Made by a program: the position numbers and the translations under genes | The notes under the pieces: model-generated | Databases searched by the model: none | What the model was told of the DNA's origin: nothing | Seen by the model: the letters and a program-made list of their open reading frames with translations, nothing else | DNA from: JAFAGX01 sp035622175 | GTDB taxonomy: Bacteria; Acidobacteriota; Terriglobia; Terriglobales; Acidobacteriaceae | Assembly (NCBI GenBank): GCA_035622175.1 | Contig: DASPVV010000049.1 | Location: 1-64,000 of the forward strand | Direction of reading: 5' to 3' | Length of the DNA stretch: 64,000 nt | Part shown: positions 18,639 through 27,388 of the stretch, in pieces | How the letters are laid out: each line of letters begins with the position of its first letter | How positions within the stretch are numbered: position 1 is the stretch's first letter

Positions 18639-18801
18639 GGGGTGTTCCGTATTAGTATGCCCCGCTGCGGGAATCCTTTGCCCACACTCTGACGGCATCA
18701 GCTTTCGGGGATGGCTCGGATCTCAATTTTTCAACGGCCGATCGGCACGCCCCCCTCGCAACCTGGGGTTTGCCTGCAGCGCAGCCCCAGTCGCCCTGCG
18801 C

Positions 18802-18894
18802 TCATCGCTTGAAATACGTCCATGCGGCGAGTACCAACAAGACAAGCGCGACGATCCAAAGAGACGAATCGCTGAATCCGGTTTTCTTGGCCAT
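18802..18894 (-). CDS. Small single-helix membrane protein, 30 residues
   Basis: A short minus-strand frame from ATG 18894 to TGA 18802 encodes MAKKTGFSDSSLW followed by the hydrophobic stretch IVALVLLVLAAW and the ending TYFKR. The layout, a basic N-terminus, one membrane helix and a positive C-terminus, is that of a real small membrane protein. There is no strong ribosome binding site. Adjacent genes are on the other strand. Function unknown; the call rests on composition alone. Confidence 0.45.
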   Translation of the reverse strand: MAKKTGFSDSSLWIVALVLLVLAAWTYFKR

Positions 18895-19142
18895 ACACCA
18901 ATTTTAAGCCTAAGGGTGGATGGCTACGTGAAAAATGGAAAGTGCGGAGTACGTTCCTTCGCTTGGATCCTCTGAGTCCCGGCGCGCGTCATCCCTGCTT
19001 TGCGGCGAGTTCCTCTTCGCGCGCACGGGCACGGGATCGACCGGACTCACCTCTGTCCCCCGGGAGGGCCTGCCAATCTAGAAAAACTTGTGTATAGTGG
19101 TCCCCTTACCGGCTGAGGCCGCTTTCGGGAAAGGGTAGTGTG

Positions 19143-20861
19143 ATGAAGCGCTTCTCCCGCAGTGATTGGGTTGTTTGCTTGCTGACACCCTTCTTGCTGG
19201 TTCCGACCCATCCCCTGCTTTGGGCGCAGGGAAGTTCGAGCGAGCGCATTTTCTTCGATACGAAAATCTTCACCGGCGATCCGCAGAATCCTTACGCCGA
19301 GGCGGTTGCGATTCGCGGTGACAAGATCCTCGCCGTCGGCGACCTTCCCGAGGTCCAAAAGGTGGCGTCCGCCAACGCCGAACGCATTGACCTTGAGGGT
19401 GGGAGTCTCTTCCCTGGGTTCATCGATTCGCACAGCCACTCGATCGACGGCGGACTCAATCTGATTTCTGCCGACGCCAGCGAGAAAGTGCAGTCCCTCG
19501 CCGCACTGCCGGCGTTTGCCGAGGAGGCAGAAAGGACCGGCAAGGGCATGCGTGGCGACATTCTGGAGATCCTTGGTCTGCCGCTGGAGTTCTGGTCGCA
19601 TTGCGATGTCCTCAATACCCAGTTCAGCACCGGGGCTTACGCGAAGCAAAGCGTTCTTTTGCGCGGCATGGACGGGCACACGGCGTGGGCCAACCGCGCG
19701 CTCTTGCAGCGGGCCGGCATCACGGCCGACTTTCTAAAGAAGCTTTCCGCCGCGGAACGGAGTTATTACGGGGTGGACAACGACCTGCAGCCGAACGGAT
19801 TCCTGGTCGACGCCGGGGTTGAGAAGATCGAGCCGCTGCTGCCTCCGCCCACAGCCGAGCGGTTGCTGGCGGCAGGGCGCGCCGCCCTCAAATATAACTA
19901 CAGCCTGGGCATCACGGCGTGGCTCGATCCCTTGGCCACCGACGACGTGTTGACAGCCTACAAGCTGCTGGCGGATCAAGGGGAGCTGACCTCCCAGGTG
20001 GCGGCCTTTCCCCAGGTGTTTGCCAAGGATCCGGCGGCGGAGCTTGCCGGGGTCGAGAAGATCCGCGGGGCTTATAAGGATGTTCCCAATCTGCATGTGA
20101 GCGGAATCAAAGTGTTCGCCGATGGCGTGGTGGAGTATCCCTCGCAGACGGCGCATCTCAGCAAGCCTTACAAGAACACGGGGCGCTACGGGGATCTCTT
20201 GTTTGATCCCAAGAAATTTGCCGAGTTGTGTGTAGCGGCAGACAAAGAAGGTTTGATCATCCATGTACACGCCATTGGCGATGCGGCGGTGAGGGCCGCG
20301 CTGGATGGGATTGCTGCGGCGCGCAGGGCCAACGGCGACAGCGGATTGCCGCATACGCTGACGCATGAACAGTTCGTCCAACCGGAGGATTTTCCGCGGT
20401 TTCGCCAGCTGGGTGTGCTGAGCGCATTGCAGCTCTTGTGGGCGGAGGCGAGTCCAGACACGATTGAAATTGTGAAGCCTTATCTGGACCCTGAGATCTA
20501 CAAGTGGCAATATCCAGCGCGGTCGATCCTTGACAACGGCGGAGTGATCTCCGGAGCGAGCGACTGGCCGGTCTCGAGCGCGAACGTGTTCTGGGCGATT
20601 TATCAGGCAGAGACGCGCAAGGGATCGGAAGGCGTGCTCGACCCAACCCAGGCGATGCCGCGGCAGGCCATGTTCTACGCCTACACTCGTAATTCGGCGC
20701 GGGCCATGAATCTTGATTCCCTTGGAACCATCGCCCCCGGCAAACGTGCGGATCTGGTCTTACTAGACCGCGACGTTTTGACGATCGCTCCGGAGGAAAT
20801 GCGGGACACCAAAGTCTTGTGGACGATGGTGGCGGGCAAGACCGTGTATCAGGCAAAGTGA
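19143..20861 (+). CDS. Secreted amidohydrolase, YtcJ-like
   Basis: About 572 residues. ATG 19143 follows AAAGGG; a GTG directly before it is the alternative. A signal peptide (VVCLLTPFLLVPTHPLLWAQG) ends near residue 30. The amidohydrolase metal motif appears as FPGFIDSHSHSIDGG, with later conserved parts IIHVHAIGDAAVRAALDG, THEQFVQPEDFPRF, GASDWPV and the C-terminal IAPGKRADLVLLDRD. This fits the amidohydrolase-3/YtcJ group, which hydrolyses C-N bonds of unknown substrates, here probably in the periplasm or outside. An extended -10-like TGTATAGT lies near 19091-19098. The downstream region holds gene relics only. Confidence 0.85.
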   Translation: MKRFSRSDWVVCLLTPFLLVPTHPLLWAQGSSSERIFFDTKIFTGDPQNPYAEAVAIRGDKILAVGDLPEVQKVASANAERIDLEGGSLFPGFIDSHSHSIDGGLNLISADASEKVQSLAALPAFAEEAERTGKGMRGDILEILGLPLEFWSHCDVLNTQFSTGAYAKQSVLLRGMDGHTAWANRALLQRAGITADFLKKLSAAERSYYGVDNDLQPNGFLVDAGVEKIEPLLPPPTAERLLAAGRAALKYNYSLGITAWLDPLATDDVLTAYKLLADQGELTSQVAAFPQVFAKDPAAELAGVEKIRGAYKDVPNLHVSGIKVFADGVVEYPSQTAHLSKPYKNTGRYGDLLFDPKKFAELCVAADKEGLIIHVHAIGDAAVRAALDGIAAARRANGDSGLPHTLTHEQFVQPEDFPRFRQLGVLSALQLLWAEASPDTIEIVKPYLDPEIYKWQYPARSILDNGGVISGASDWPVSSANVFWAIYQAETRKGSEGVLDPTQAMPRQAMFYAYTRNSARAMNLDSLGTIAPGKRADLVLLDRDVLTIAPEEMRDTKVLWTMVAGKTVYQAK

Positions 20862-20942
20862 CGCCCGTCCTCGGCACACCTGAGTAGGGCTGGCCGAAGC
20901 GGGGGTGATTCCGGAAAGGATCACCGCCGTCACGCGCGGCCG

Positions 20943-21150
20943 TCAAAACTTGCTGCGGGCGATACGCTGCTGAAGAGTGTTGCGGCAGAAATCCGTAAGG
21001 CAAAGATCCAGGGCTTGTTTGCAATAGGCAGAATTCTCTGGTGTGTCTCCGGAATTGGCAAAATCGGTGGAGAGAATGCGTTCGAGCTCGTTGTACCCGG
21101 AATTCCATTTGTTCCTGTATTCGGGATCGGCACGATTTGTGCCGTTGGTC
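20943..21150 (-). pseudogene. C-terminal relic of an unidentified protein
   Basis: A minus-strand frame without a start reads NGTNRADPEYRNKWNSGYNE and continues ELERILSTDFANS... to LQQRIARSKF and a stop at 20943. The composition (mixed charge, paired Cys, amphipathic helices) is that of real protein, yet an in-frame TGA closes it upstream after only about 70 codons. It is most likely the surviving tail of a decayed gene. Family not recognised. Confidence 0.35.
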
Positions 21151-21154
21151 GACC

Positions 21155-21277
21155 TGGGACATCAGCAAAAGATCGGATCCATTTACCAAGGCGGACGCTA
21201 AGACGGTGGCGTTCCCGGTGCAACTTCCGCCGGATAGCGAGAAAGTGCTGACTTACCAAGTGCACTACGCCTGGTGA
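21155..21277 (+). pseudogene. C-terminal relic of a DUF4139-type protein
   Basis: The plus-strand frame ends in WDISKRSDPFTKADAKTVAF and then PVQLPPDSEKVLTYQVHYAW before a TGA. This matches the C-terminal strand pattern of DUF4139 proteins (D-A-x-T-I-x-F-x-V-x-V-P, then V-x-Y-x-V-x-Y-x-W). Only about 40 codons survive, and the sequence upstream in this frame has no DUF4139 character. It abuts the minus-strand relic at 20943-21150, which suggests deletion and rearrangement here. Confidence 0.45.
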
Positions 21278-21395
21278 GAGCATGTCCCGATCCTCGGTTC
21301 CGCCAGCTTTCCCCAGCCGGTCCTTGGTTTGGTTAGCCGGCTCTTCGCTCGCGCGATGATGTCAGGACAGTTCGACCGCCCAGGCGAGATCCGAA

Positions 21396-22847
21396 CTAGG
21401 AACTGGCGGTTGCGCCGGTCGTCGGGCTCCGGTTACCGATCGCGCGACATTCCTGTTGCAGAAGCCTAAACAGCTCCTCCATGTGCTCCTGGCGTGTGCG
21501 GAAGTTCACGGGATTGATTCGAAACCACGCCTTTCCCTTGAGTTCGGTGGTTGAAATCCAAAAACGGCCTCCCTGCTCCACCCGCTGCGCCACTTCGGCA
21601 TGCAGATTCTTAGATTCGGCTTCCCCGAGCCCCGGATGTTTATAACGGATGCAGATCGCCGACATCGGTGGAGCACAGGCGGGCTCGAACTCCGCATCCT
21701 GGGCAGTCAGGCTGTAAAGGTGCTTTGCCTGGCGCACATTGTTATCAATCCACTCCCCGATCTGGCGAGCCCCGTATCGTTTGAAGCTCATCCACACTTT
21801 CAAGCCGCGGAAACGCCGCGATTGTTCGAATCCGTGGACATAGTACTGATAGCGCTCATGGTCTTGGTCGAGCTCGTCGGTGAGATAGGAAGGTTTTATA
21901 CCGAAGGATGCGGTGAGCCGACGTTGATCCCTGACGAGCACGGCACCGGCGTCGAGTGGAGCATAGAACCATTTATGAGGATCGATGGTAATCGAGTCCG
22001 CGAGCTCGAGCCCGCGGTCGCGCATCGGCCATTGGCGCGAGAGCAGCATGCCTCCGCCGTAAGCGGCGTCCACATGCAGCCACATACCTTCGCGATCGGC
22101 AATGCGCCGCAGGGCGCGAACGTCATCGACGGCGCCCGTATTCGTCGTGCCGAACACGCCCACGATGCCCATGGGGCGGATGCCATTTACCTTGTCGCGG
22201 GTAATCGCCTCCTCGAGCGCATCCAGCCGAACCTGAAAATTCCTGTCGGTTGGCAGCCGGCGTAGCGCCTTGCGGCCGAGACCGATGCAATCGACAGCTT
22301 TGTCGATCGAAACATGGCGCTCTTCCGAGGCGTACACCGCCCAGCGATCCTTGATCCCGTCGTGCTGTCCTTGATCGCGCGTCACCGCGTCCCGTCCCAC
22401 CTTCAGGGCGATGAAGTTTGCCATCATGCCGCCGCTGGTGAGGTTGCCTCCTGCCTTTTCGTCGTAGCCGCAGAGCTCGGTCAGCCAGCGCACCACCCGC
22501 CGCTCCATGGCGACCGCGGACGGGCCGATGGAATAGGCGCCCACGTTCTGGTTGATTGCCGAACAGATGAAGTCCGCGATGACGCCCATGGGATTGGGAG
22601 AGGGCGTGATCAGACCCATATAGCCAGGATGGCCAACATGGGTGCAATAGGGAAATAATTTGTCCTCTAGTTCGCCCAACACACGGTCCGCTGAACTGGG
22701 GTCCTGGGGCAGCGGTTCGGCAAACAGCTGATTCACCGCCCGCGGATCCGCGGCAGGAAACACCCTTTTCGTCTCGATCTGATCAAAGTAGTCGGACAGC
22801 AGGTCCACGAGCCGGTGGCCCAAATCGCGAAATTCTTGCGTATCCAT
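21396..22847 (-). CDS. PLP-dependent aromatic L-amino-acid decarboxylase family protein
   Basis: 483 residues. A group II decarboxylase: HPGYMGLITPSPNPMGVIADF near 77-97, GGNLTSGGMMANFIALKVGRD, VGVFGTTNTGAVDDV, HVDAAYGGG and the PLP lysine in ITIDPHKWFYAP (about residue 289). It should decarboxylate an aromatic amino acid such as tyrosine, DOPA or tryptophan to the amine; the exact substrate cannot be read from sequence. It is a single gene, transcribed away from a relic region upstream. Length is that of the family and all key residues are present. Confidence 0.88.
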   Translation of the reverse strand: MDTQEFRDLGHRLVDLLSDYFDQIETKRVFPAADPRAVNQLFAEPLPQDPSSADRVLGELEDKLFPYCTHVGHPGYMGLITPSPNPMGVIADFICSAINQNVGAYSIGPSAVAMERRVVRWLTELCGYDEKAGGNLTSGGMMANFIALKVGRDAVTRDQGQHDGIKDRWAVYASEERHVSIDKAVDCIGLGRKALRRLPTDRNFQVRLDALEEAITRDKVNGIRPMGIVGVFGTTNTGAVDDVRALRRIADREGMWLHVDAAYGGGMLLSRQWPMRDRGLELADSITIDPHKWFYAPLDAGAVLVRDQRRLTASFGIKPSYLTDELDQDHERYQYYVHGFEQSRRFRGLKVWMSFKRYGARQIGEWIDNNVRQAKHLYSLTAQDAEFEPACAPPMSAICIRYKHPGLGEAESKNLHAEVAQRVEQGGRFWISTTELKGKAWFRINPVNFRTRQEHMEELFRLLQQECRAIGNRSPTTGATASS

Positions 22848-23053
22848 GCATCATCCCCTGGAGCTAGTGTACGGCCTGCGTCAGCGGGCCGCGCTCTGCT
22901 TCTTGCGGTTCAAGCGTATCGGGGAGGATCGGTTGAGGCTTGCCAAGACGCTGCGGTTCCTTGGCTTTGGCTTGGTATCGGTTCCGATCGCAATCGCGTA
23001 GCCGATCAAGCCTCATGGCCAACCATCGATCTTACCTGGATTGTGGCCAAAAA

Positions 23054-23084
23054 GAGGGCCGGCAGCCTGCCACTGCCGGCCCTC
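23054..23084 (-). terminator. Strong rho-independent terminator
   Basis: Perfect 12-base stem (GAGGGCCGGCAG / CTGCCGGCCCTC) with a 7-base loop, followed on the minus strand by TTTTT. It begins directly after the TAG at 23085-23087 of the broken minus-strand gene. Confidence 0.75.
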
Positions 23085-23417
23085 CTACACGGTTGTTGGA
23101 AGACGGTCACGTTCGCGGTCGATTTGCTCTTCGACTGCTGAACCGGAAATATGGGATAGGGTTTGTCCTCTCCCATGATCCCTTTCCACAAAATGCGATT
23201 GAGCCAGGCGGCATGGTTGAGGTCAGGGCCTTTGAAGTTGAAGCCTTGGGTGGCTTTGGCCCACCAAGCGCCGTCGTGCGCCGGGCACGAATGCGGCGCT
23301 CGGATCCTGGACGGTAGTGCTCATGGCTCCGGTCGCGCCGCCCTGACCGAACCAGGCTACCGCGCATGCCGCAACCATAAGATTGATGGCCATGGTCCTG
23401 CCAAGTGAATCCCGCAT
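23085..23417 (-). pseudogene. Small secreted-protein gene with two compensating frameshifts
   Basis: The start (MRDSLGRTMAINLMVAACAV) has signal-peptide character and stays in one frame to about 23285 (AAFVPGA). The next block, DGAWWAKATQGFNF to LNRILWKGIMGEDKPYP, is in a second frame. The last block, GSAVEEQIDRERDRLPTTV and a TAG, is back in the first frame. All three read as real protein, and a terminator follows the stop at once, so this was one gene of about 111 codons hit by two opposite indels. LNRILW..G..PYP resembles the C-terminus of YncE-like beta-propeller/phosphoesterase proteins, which would make this a shortened remnant of one. That link is weak. Confidence 0.5.
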
Positions 23418-23603
23418 ACGCGCCTCCGGATGCGCGAAAATTGCAGAATTGATGCAATGACTTGCAGGGACAAAGAAAGCGTATGTCTATTGACTTACTC
23501 GTATGGCTTTGCGTCGCCAAGACGCTCCGGCTCTAGGCCGTGCGCTTAACCATCACCGGACAAAGCTGGCCAGATGTCACAAAAGGGTTGATCGATCGCC
23601 CTA

Positions 23604-23620
23604 CATTCTATAGTAGAATG
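23604..23620 (+). promoter_or_regulatory. Palindromic operator over the promoter of the FAD protein/persulfide dioxygenase operon
   Basis: Perfect inverted repeat CATTCTA-TAG-TAGAATG, 30 bases before ATG 23651. It contains a -10-like TATAGT (23609-23614), with TTGATC at 23588-23593 as a possible -35 at short spacing. A repressor bound here would block transcription. The regulator is unknown; sulfur-responsive ArsR- or Rrf2-type repressors are candidates because of the operon content. Confidence 0.5.
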
Positions 23621-23650
23621 ATAGGGATTATTGCTTTAGGGGGATTGCGG

Positions 23651-25084
23651 ATGGGACGGAGAATCGGTGGCAAGCCGGTTTCGTTCACGATCGCCATTAT
23701 CGGCGGCGGGTTCAGTGGGGCGATCCTGGCAAGCAGATTACTGCGGGGGGGCACCCCGGCAGTCACGGTGGTGTTGATCGAGCGCGAAGGGTGTCCGGGA
23801 CGCGGTGTGGCCTACAGCACGCACTTGGCTGGGCACCTGCTCAACGTCAGGGCGCAAGACATGAGCGCCCTCGCGGACCATCCTTCGCACTTCCTAGACT
23901 GGGCCCGCGAGCACTACGACGATCAGGCTCAACCCAGCGATTATCTGCCACGGCGCGTCTACGGCAAGTACGTCGAATCGACCCTGTGCGAGGCCATCGA
24001 GGAGAATCCCGGGAGATTCGAATGGAAGCGCGACGAGGTGTTCGCAATCACTCCCGCAGAAGGCGGAGCGACCATCTTTCTGAAGAGCGGGAGCAGGCTT
24101 CACGCGCAGGCGGTGGTGCTGGCTTTCGGCAATTTCCCCCCGCAGGATGCGATCCTTGCCGGGCGCAAGGACGACAACCGACGCTTCGTTCCGAACCCGT
24201 GGTCGGTGAGCGCTCTCGATCGAATCGCCCCCGAGAACAGCGTGCTGCTGATGGGGTCAGGCCTAACCAGTATCGATGTTGCAATTGCGCTGCGATCGCG
24301 TGGGTTTCTGGGGAAGATCCACATGCTTTCGCGGCACGGATTACTTTCCCAGACTCATAAGCCTGCCGGCCAGTGGCCGGCCCGTTGGGATGATCCAGCC
24401 ACCCGGCGCGTTCGCAGCTTGCTGCGACTGATCCGAAGCGAAATGGCGAAAGCAGAACGAGAAAACAGTGACTGGCGCGCGGTTATCGATTCCATGAAGC
24501 CCTTTGCGCAGAGCATCTGGCGGTCTCTGCCGCAACAGGAGCGGCGGCGGTTCCTTCGCCATGTGCGCGCCTATTGGGATGTACACCGTCACCGAGTGGC
24601 TCCCAACATTGGCCGGCGATTGGAAACGGAAATGGCTCAAGGTCAACTGGAAGTCCATGCTGGCCGGATCACCGAATATCGAGAAGACGCTGACTTTGTG
24701 GAGATACGTTACCGCGACCGCGGTCACGGTGGGTTGAAAACGCTGCGCACGGATTACGTCATCAACTGTACTGGCCCGGAGAACGATTGCCGCAAGGTGA
24801 AGAATCCATTGCTGAGCTGGCTCTTAACCCGCAAGCTCGCCCGCCCGGACCCACTGTTTCTGGGGCTCGACACGGCTGACAATGGAGCCTTGCTCGATGC
24901 CCGCGGCGTAGTGTCCAATTTCTTGTACACGCTTGGGCCTTTGCGCAAAGGCACTCTCTGGGAAACAACCGCGGTCCCTGAGATTCGTACGCAATTGTCG
25001 CAGCTGGCTTCCCACCTGCTATCGCGGTTTGAGCAGCAGCGGAGTGAGAATTTGACATCGGAGCAGGCAGCCGTTCCAGCCTGA
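23651..25084 (+). CDS. FAD/NAD(P)-binding protein
   Basis: 477 residues from ATG 23651 (TAGGGGGA about 9 bases upstream; a longer in-frame start at 23540 would run through the operator and is rejected). The N-terminal FAD fold is IAIIGGGFSGAILASRLL with GRGVAYSTH and LLNVRAQDMSAL, typical of the FAD_NAD_binding_9 group. A second dinucleotide motif, VLLMGSGLTSIDVAIAL, lies near 205-221, and INCTGPENDCRKV and TLWETTAVPEIRTQ are near the end. The biochemical role of this group is not settled; members are often near sulfur or siderophore genes. It precedes the persulfide dioxygenase gene by 27 bases, so the two form an operon. Confidence 0.82.
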   Translation: MGRRIGGKPVSFTIAIIGGGFSGAILASRLLRGGTPAVTVVLIEREGCPGRGVAYSTHLAGHLLNVRAQDMSALADHPSHFLDWAREHYDDQAQPSDYLPRRVYGKYVESTLCEAIEENPGRFEWKRDEVFAITPAEGGATIFLKSGSRLHAQAVVLAFGNFPPQDAILAGRKDDNRRFVPNPWSVSALDRIAPENSVLLMGSGLTSIDVAIALRSRGFLGKIHMLSRHGLLSQTHKPAGQWPARWDDPATRRVRSLLRLIRSEMAKAERENSDWRAVIDSMKPFAQSIWRSLPQQERRRFLRHVRAYWDVHRHRVAPNIGRRLETEMAQGQLEVHAGRITEYREDADFVEIRYRDRGHGGLKTLRTDYVINCTGPENDCRKVKNPLLSWLLTRKLARPDPLFLGLDTADNGALLDARGVVSNFLYTLGPLRKGTLWETTAVPEIRTQLSQLASHLLSRFEQQRSENLTSEQAAVPA

Positions 25085-25111
25085 GATGAGTGAATCGAGG
25101 AGGATGGAGAC

Positions 25112-26503
25112 ATGCATGTTGAGCAGTTCTACCTGGGGTGCTTGGCGCATGCATCGTACATGCTCTCGTCAGGGGGCGAAGCGGTGGTCGTCGATCCCCA
25201 ACGCGATGTTGAGATTTATCTTGACGCTGCCGCGGCAAGGGGCACCAGGATCCGCCATATCTTCGAAACTCATCTGCACGCTGACTTCGTTTCCGGACAC
25301 AAGGAGCTCGCCGCACGCACCGGCGCAGATATCTACATCGGGTCTCGCGCGAACGCGTCGTTCGATCACGTTGATGCTAAGGACGGCTTTGCATTGCGGG
25401 TCGGAAAGATGCGGATTCAAGTTTTGGAGACTCCCGGACACACGCTGGAAAGCATTTGCCTGGTGGTGATCGACGAGGAGAAATCGCCCAACCCCTGGGC
25501 AGTTCTCACGGGCGACACCTTGTTTATAGGGGACGTAGGGCGGCCGGACCTGTCGAAAACCCACACTCCCGTCGAATTGGCGGGCATGCTCTATGACAGC
25601 TTGCACGAAAAAGTGCTCCAGTTGCCGGATGAGGTGATCGTCTACCCCGCGCACGGTGCAGGCTCACTCTGCGGACGCAGCATGCGGGCCGAACGGTCTT
25701 CCACGATTGGCACCGAGCGCTTAACGAATTATGCGCTGCAAATCAAGAGCCGGGGAGAGTTCATCCGCGAGCTCACAGCCAATCTACCGTCCCGTCCGGA
25801 ATACTTCCTCGAAGACGCGGAACTCAATCGCCAGGGGGCCCGGACTCTGTCCGAACTGCCGGATTTAGAGCCAATCTCTGCGCAGGAACTGGCGTCTGAA
25901 CTGGGAAAAGGAGCCCCGGCACTCGACGTGCGTCCTGGCGACCGCTTCGCCGCGGGCCACGTGCCCGGCTCAGTCAATATCGCCCTGTCGGGCCAGTTCG
26001 CCTCGTGGGCAGCCATTGTCTTCGGCCTGTCGTCCTGCCCCATCATCATCGCGGATACAACGGAACAATGGTCGGAGGCGCGGGTTCGGTTGGCCCGTGT
26101 CGGCATCGAAAGGGTGCGCGGATATTTGTTGGGCGGGGTGGAAGCGTGGAAGCAGGCTGGCTTCCCCTTGGCCCAAGTCCCGCAGGTTTCGGTCGAAACT
26201 CTCAGCGAATGGGAGAAACGGCCGGAGCTCTCGATCGTCGATGTTCGCCGCGAGTCGGAATGGCAGTCCGGCCACATGGTCAACGCGCTGTGGATTCCAC
26301 TGGACAAGCTCGCCTCGACTTCGCTGCCGGTCGGTTACGACCGGCTCATTGCCGTGCACTGCAAGAGCGGGTACCGGAGCATGATCGCCTGCGGTCTTTT
26401 GCGGCGAGCGGGCTTTGCGAACGTCGTCAATGTGATCGGCGGATTCGATGCATGGCGAGCGGCCGGTTTTCCTTTAGCCACCCGAGAAGAGATCGCCGTT
26501 TAG
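25112..26503 (+). CDS. Persulfide dioxygenase (metallo-beta-lactamase fold) fused to two rhodanese domains
   Basis: 463 residues; ATG 25112 behind GAGGAGG. The N-terminal ETHE1-like domain has H54 and H56 in ETHLHADFVSG, H110 in TPGHT and D135 in TGDTLFIGDVGRPDL. The 2-His/1-Asp iron set is therefore present, while the second-metal His of the classic HxHxDH motif is Phe59, as expected for a mono-iron enzyme. Two rhodanese domains follow: the first (about 270-350) lacks a catalytic Cys in its loop (IADTTEQ); the second (about 370-460) has CKSGYRS and should be active. Such fusions oxidise glutathione or protein persulfides to sulfite and move sulfane sulfur. It is second in an operon with the FAD protein and upstream of the encapsulin pair. 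Confidence 0.88.
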   Translation: MHVEQFYLGCLAHASYMLSSGGEAVVVDPQRDVEIYLDAAAARGTRIRHIFETHLHADFVSGHKELAARTGADIYIGSRANASFDHVDAKDGFALRVGKMRIQVLETPGHTLESICLVVIDEEKSPNPWAVLTGDTLFIGDVGRPDLSKTHTPVELAGMLYDSLHEKVLQLPDEVIVYPAHGAGSLCGRSMRAERSSTIGTERLTNYALQIKSRGEFIRELTANLPSRPEYFLEDAELNRQGARTLSELPDLEPISAQELASELGKGAPALDVRPGDRFAAGHVPGSVNIALSGQFASWAAIVFGLSSCPIIIADTTEQWSEARVRLARVGIERVRGYLLGGVEAWKQAGFPLAQVPQVSVETLSEWEKRPELSIVDVRRESEWQSGHMVNALWIPLDKLASTSLPVGYDRLIAVHCKSGYRSMIACGLLRRAGFANVVNVIGGFDAWRAAGFPLATREEIAV

Positions 26504-26587
26504 CAGTTGGCCGACGCCCATACCGCGTTTCCAGAACATCAGAGTGATGTCGGTTTTTCTCTGGCGAGATCTCGGGGCCGGCCGTGG

Positions 26588-26593
26588 CATAAT
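26588..26593 (+). promoter_or_regulatory. Candidate -10 box of a leaderless transcript
   Basis: CATAAT ends 6 bases before ATG 26600, so the expected start of transcription is at the A of the start codon. No Shine-Dalgarno sequence precedes the gene. No clear -35 box. Confidence 0.4.
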
Positions 26594-26599
26594 CTCGTC

Positions 26600-26863
26600 A
26601 TGGAAACATCAAGCCTGGATTTCTTGTACTTGGAGAGGGATCCAAGGACGAAGCAGCCATCTGCCTGCATCTACGTGAAATCGGCTGGCAAGGAAGACTA
26701 TGCCGGCGTGCGGGCAGACAAGCTGATTTCGGCTCATTGCTTGAGCTTCATCGAGCTTGACGCTGAACTCCGCCGCCTGCACGCGGAACTCGATGAGATT
26801 CGCGCCCGGGCCAAGAAGAGGTTCTATAAAGCCGAGAACGAGACGGACGCCGCCGGCGTCTAA
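26600..26863 (+). CDS. Small hypothetical protein with C-terminal coiled coil
   Basis: 87 residues, METSSLDFLYLERDPRTKQP at the start. The C-terminal half (FIELDAELRRLHAELDEIRARAKKRFYKAE) is a strong amphipathic helix, likely a coiled coil. No catalytic motif. It is placed between the persulfide dioxygenase and encapsulin genes but has its own promoter-like box, so a shared function is not shown. ATG 26600 is preferred over the in-frame start at 26507 because the earlier part has no coding character. Confidence 0.6.
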   Translation: METSSLDFLYLERDPRTKQPSACIYVKSAGKEDYAGVRADKLISAHCLSFIELDAELRRLHAELDEIRARAKKRFYKAENETDAAGV

Positions 26864-27388
26864 GGCATCTGTTCTTCCGATCCTGCCGGATTCAACCGCC
26901 ACGCTGCGCTCCCACTCGTCCGTCATAGGACTGACCAGGGCTGCCTGCCGAAAGCAAGCGGCAGGAACTCGCATCCCCGCCACCCCGACAGGAGGCGCCG
27001 CAATCGGGGTCTCCAGTGATTCACTTGATTAAGTCCATGAAGTTATCAATAATCGTTCGAGGGATGTTGCAGGTTGCTGCGCATTCTGATTGCAGACGTC
27101 CGGTAATTCCTATGTCCAATGGAGGCTATCGAGAGATGGATCGTCGCCAGAAGAGAATGGAGTGAATGCGAATATACTGGGTGGTGATCCACATCACAGA
27201 CAGAGAAGTTGGCTTCCTTGATATTGATGTCCGCCCCGACCATGCCCCGTACGCATACGGCTCATCCAACCCTATCAACCTAGGAACGAGTCAGATCGCA
27301 ATGGCTCAGTCACCAAAGTGAGAGACCTGCGGCGTGCCTTGATGAGGCGGCCGCAACAACATATTTCTACAGCGAAGGAGCTAACCGC
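26864..27388. other. Intergenic region before the encapsulin gene, 525 bases
   Basis: Holds a CRP/FNR-type site (27183-27198) and the ribosome binding site GAAGGAG of the shell gene. No further gene is recognised. Confidence 0.5.
27183..27198 (+). promoter_or_regulatory. CRP/FNR-type site upstream of the encapsulin gene
   Basis: GGTGATCCACATCACA: GTGAT-N4-ATCAC inside a GGTGA-N6-TCACA frame, centred about 198 bases before the shell ATG. It matches the sites at 58351, 60463 and 62686. The distance is longer than at those genes, so a long leader or a different promoter geometry is needed. Confidence 0.5.
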
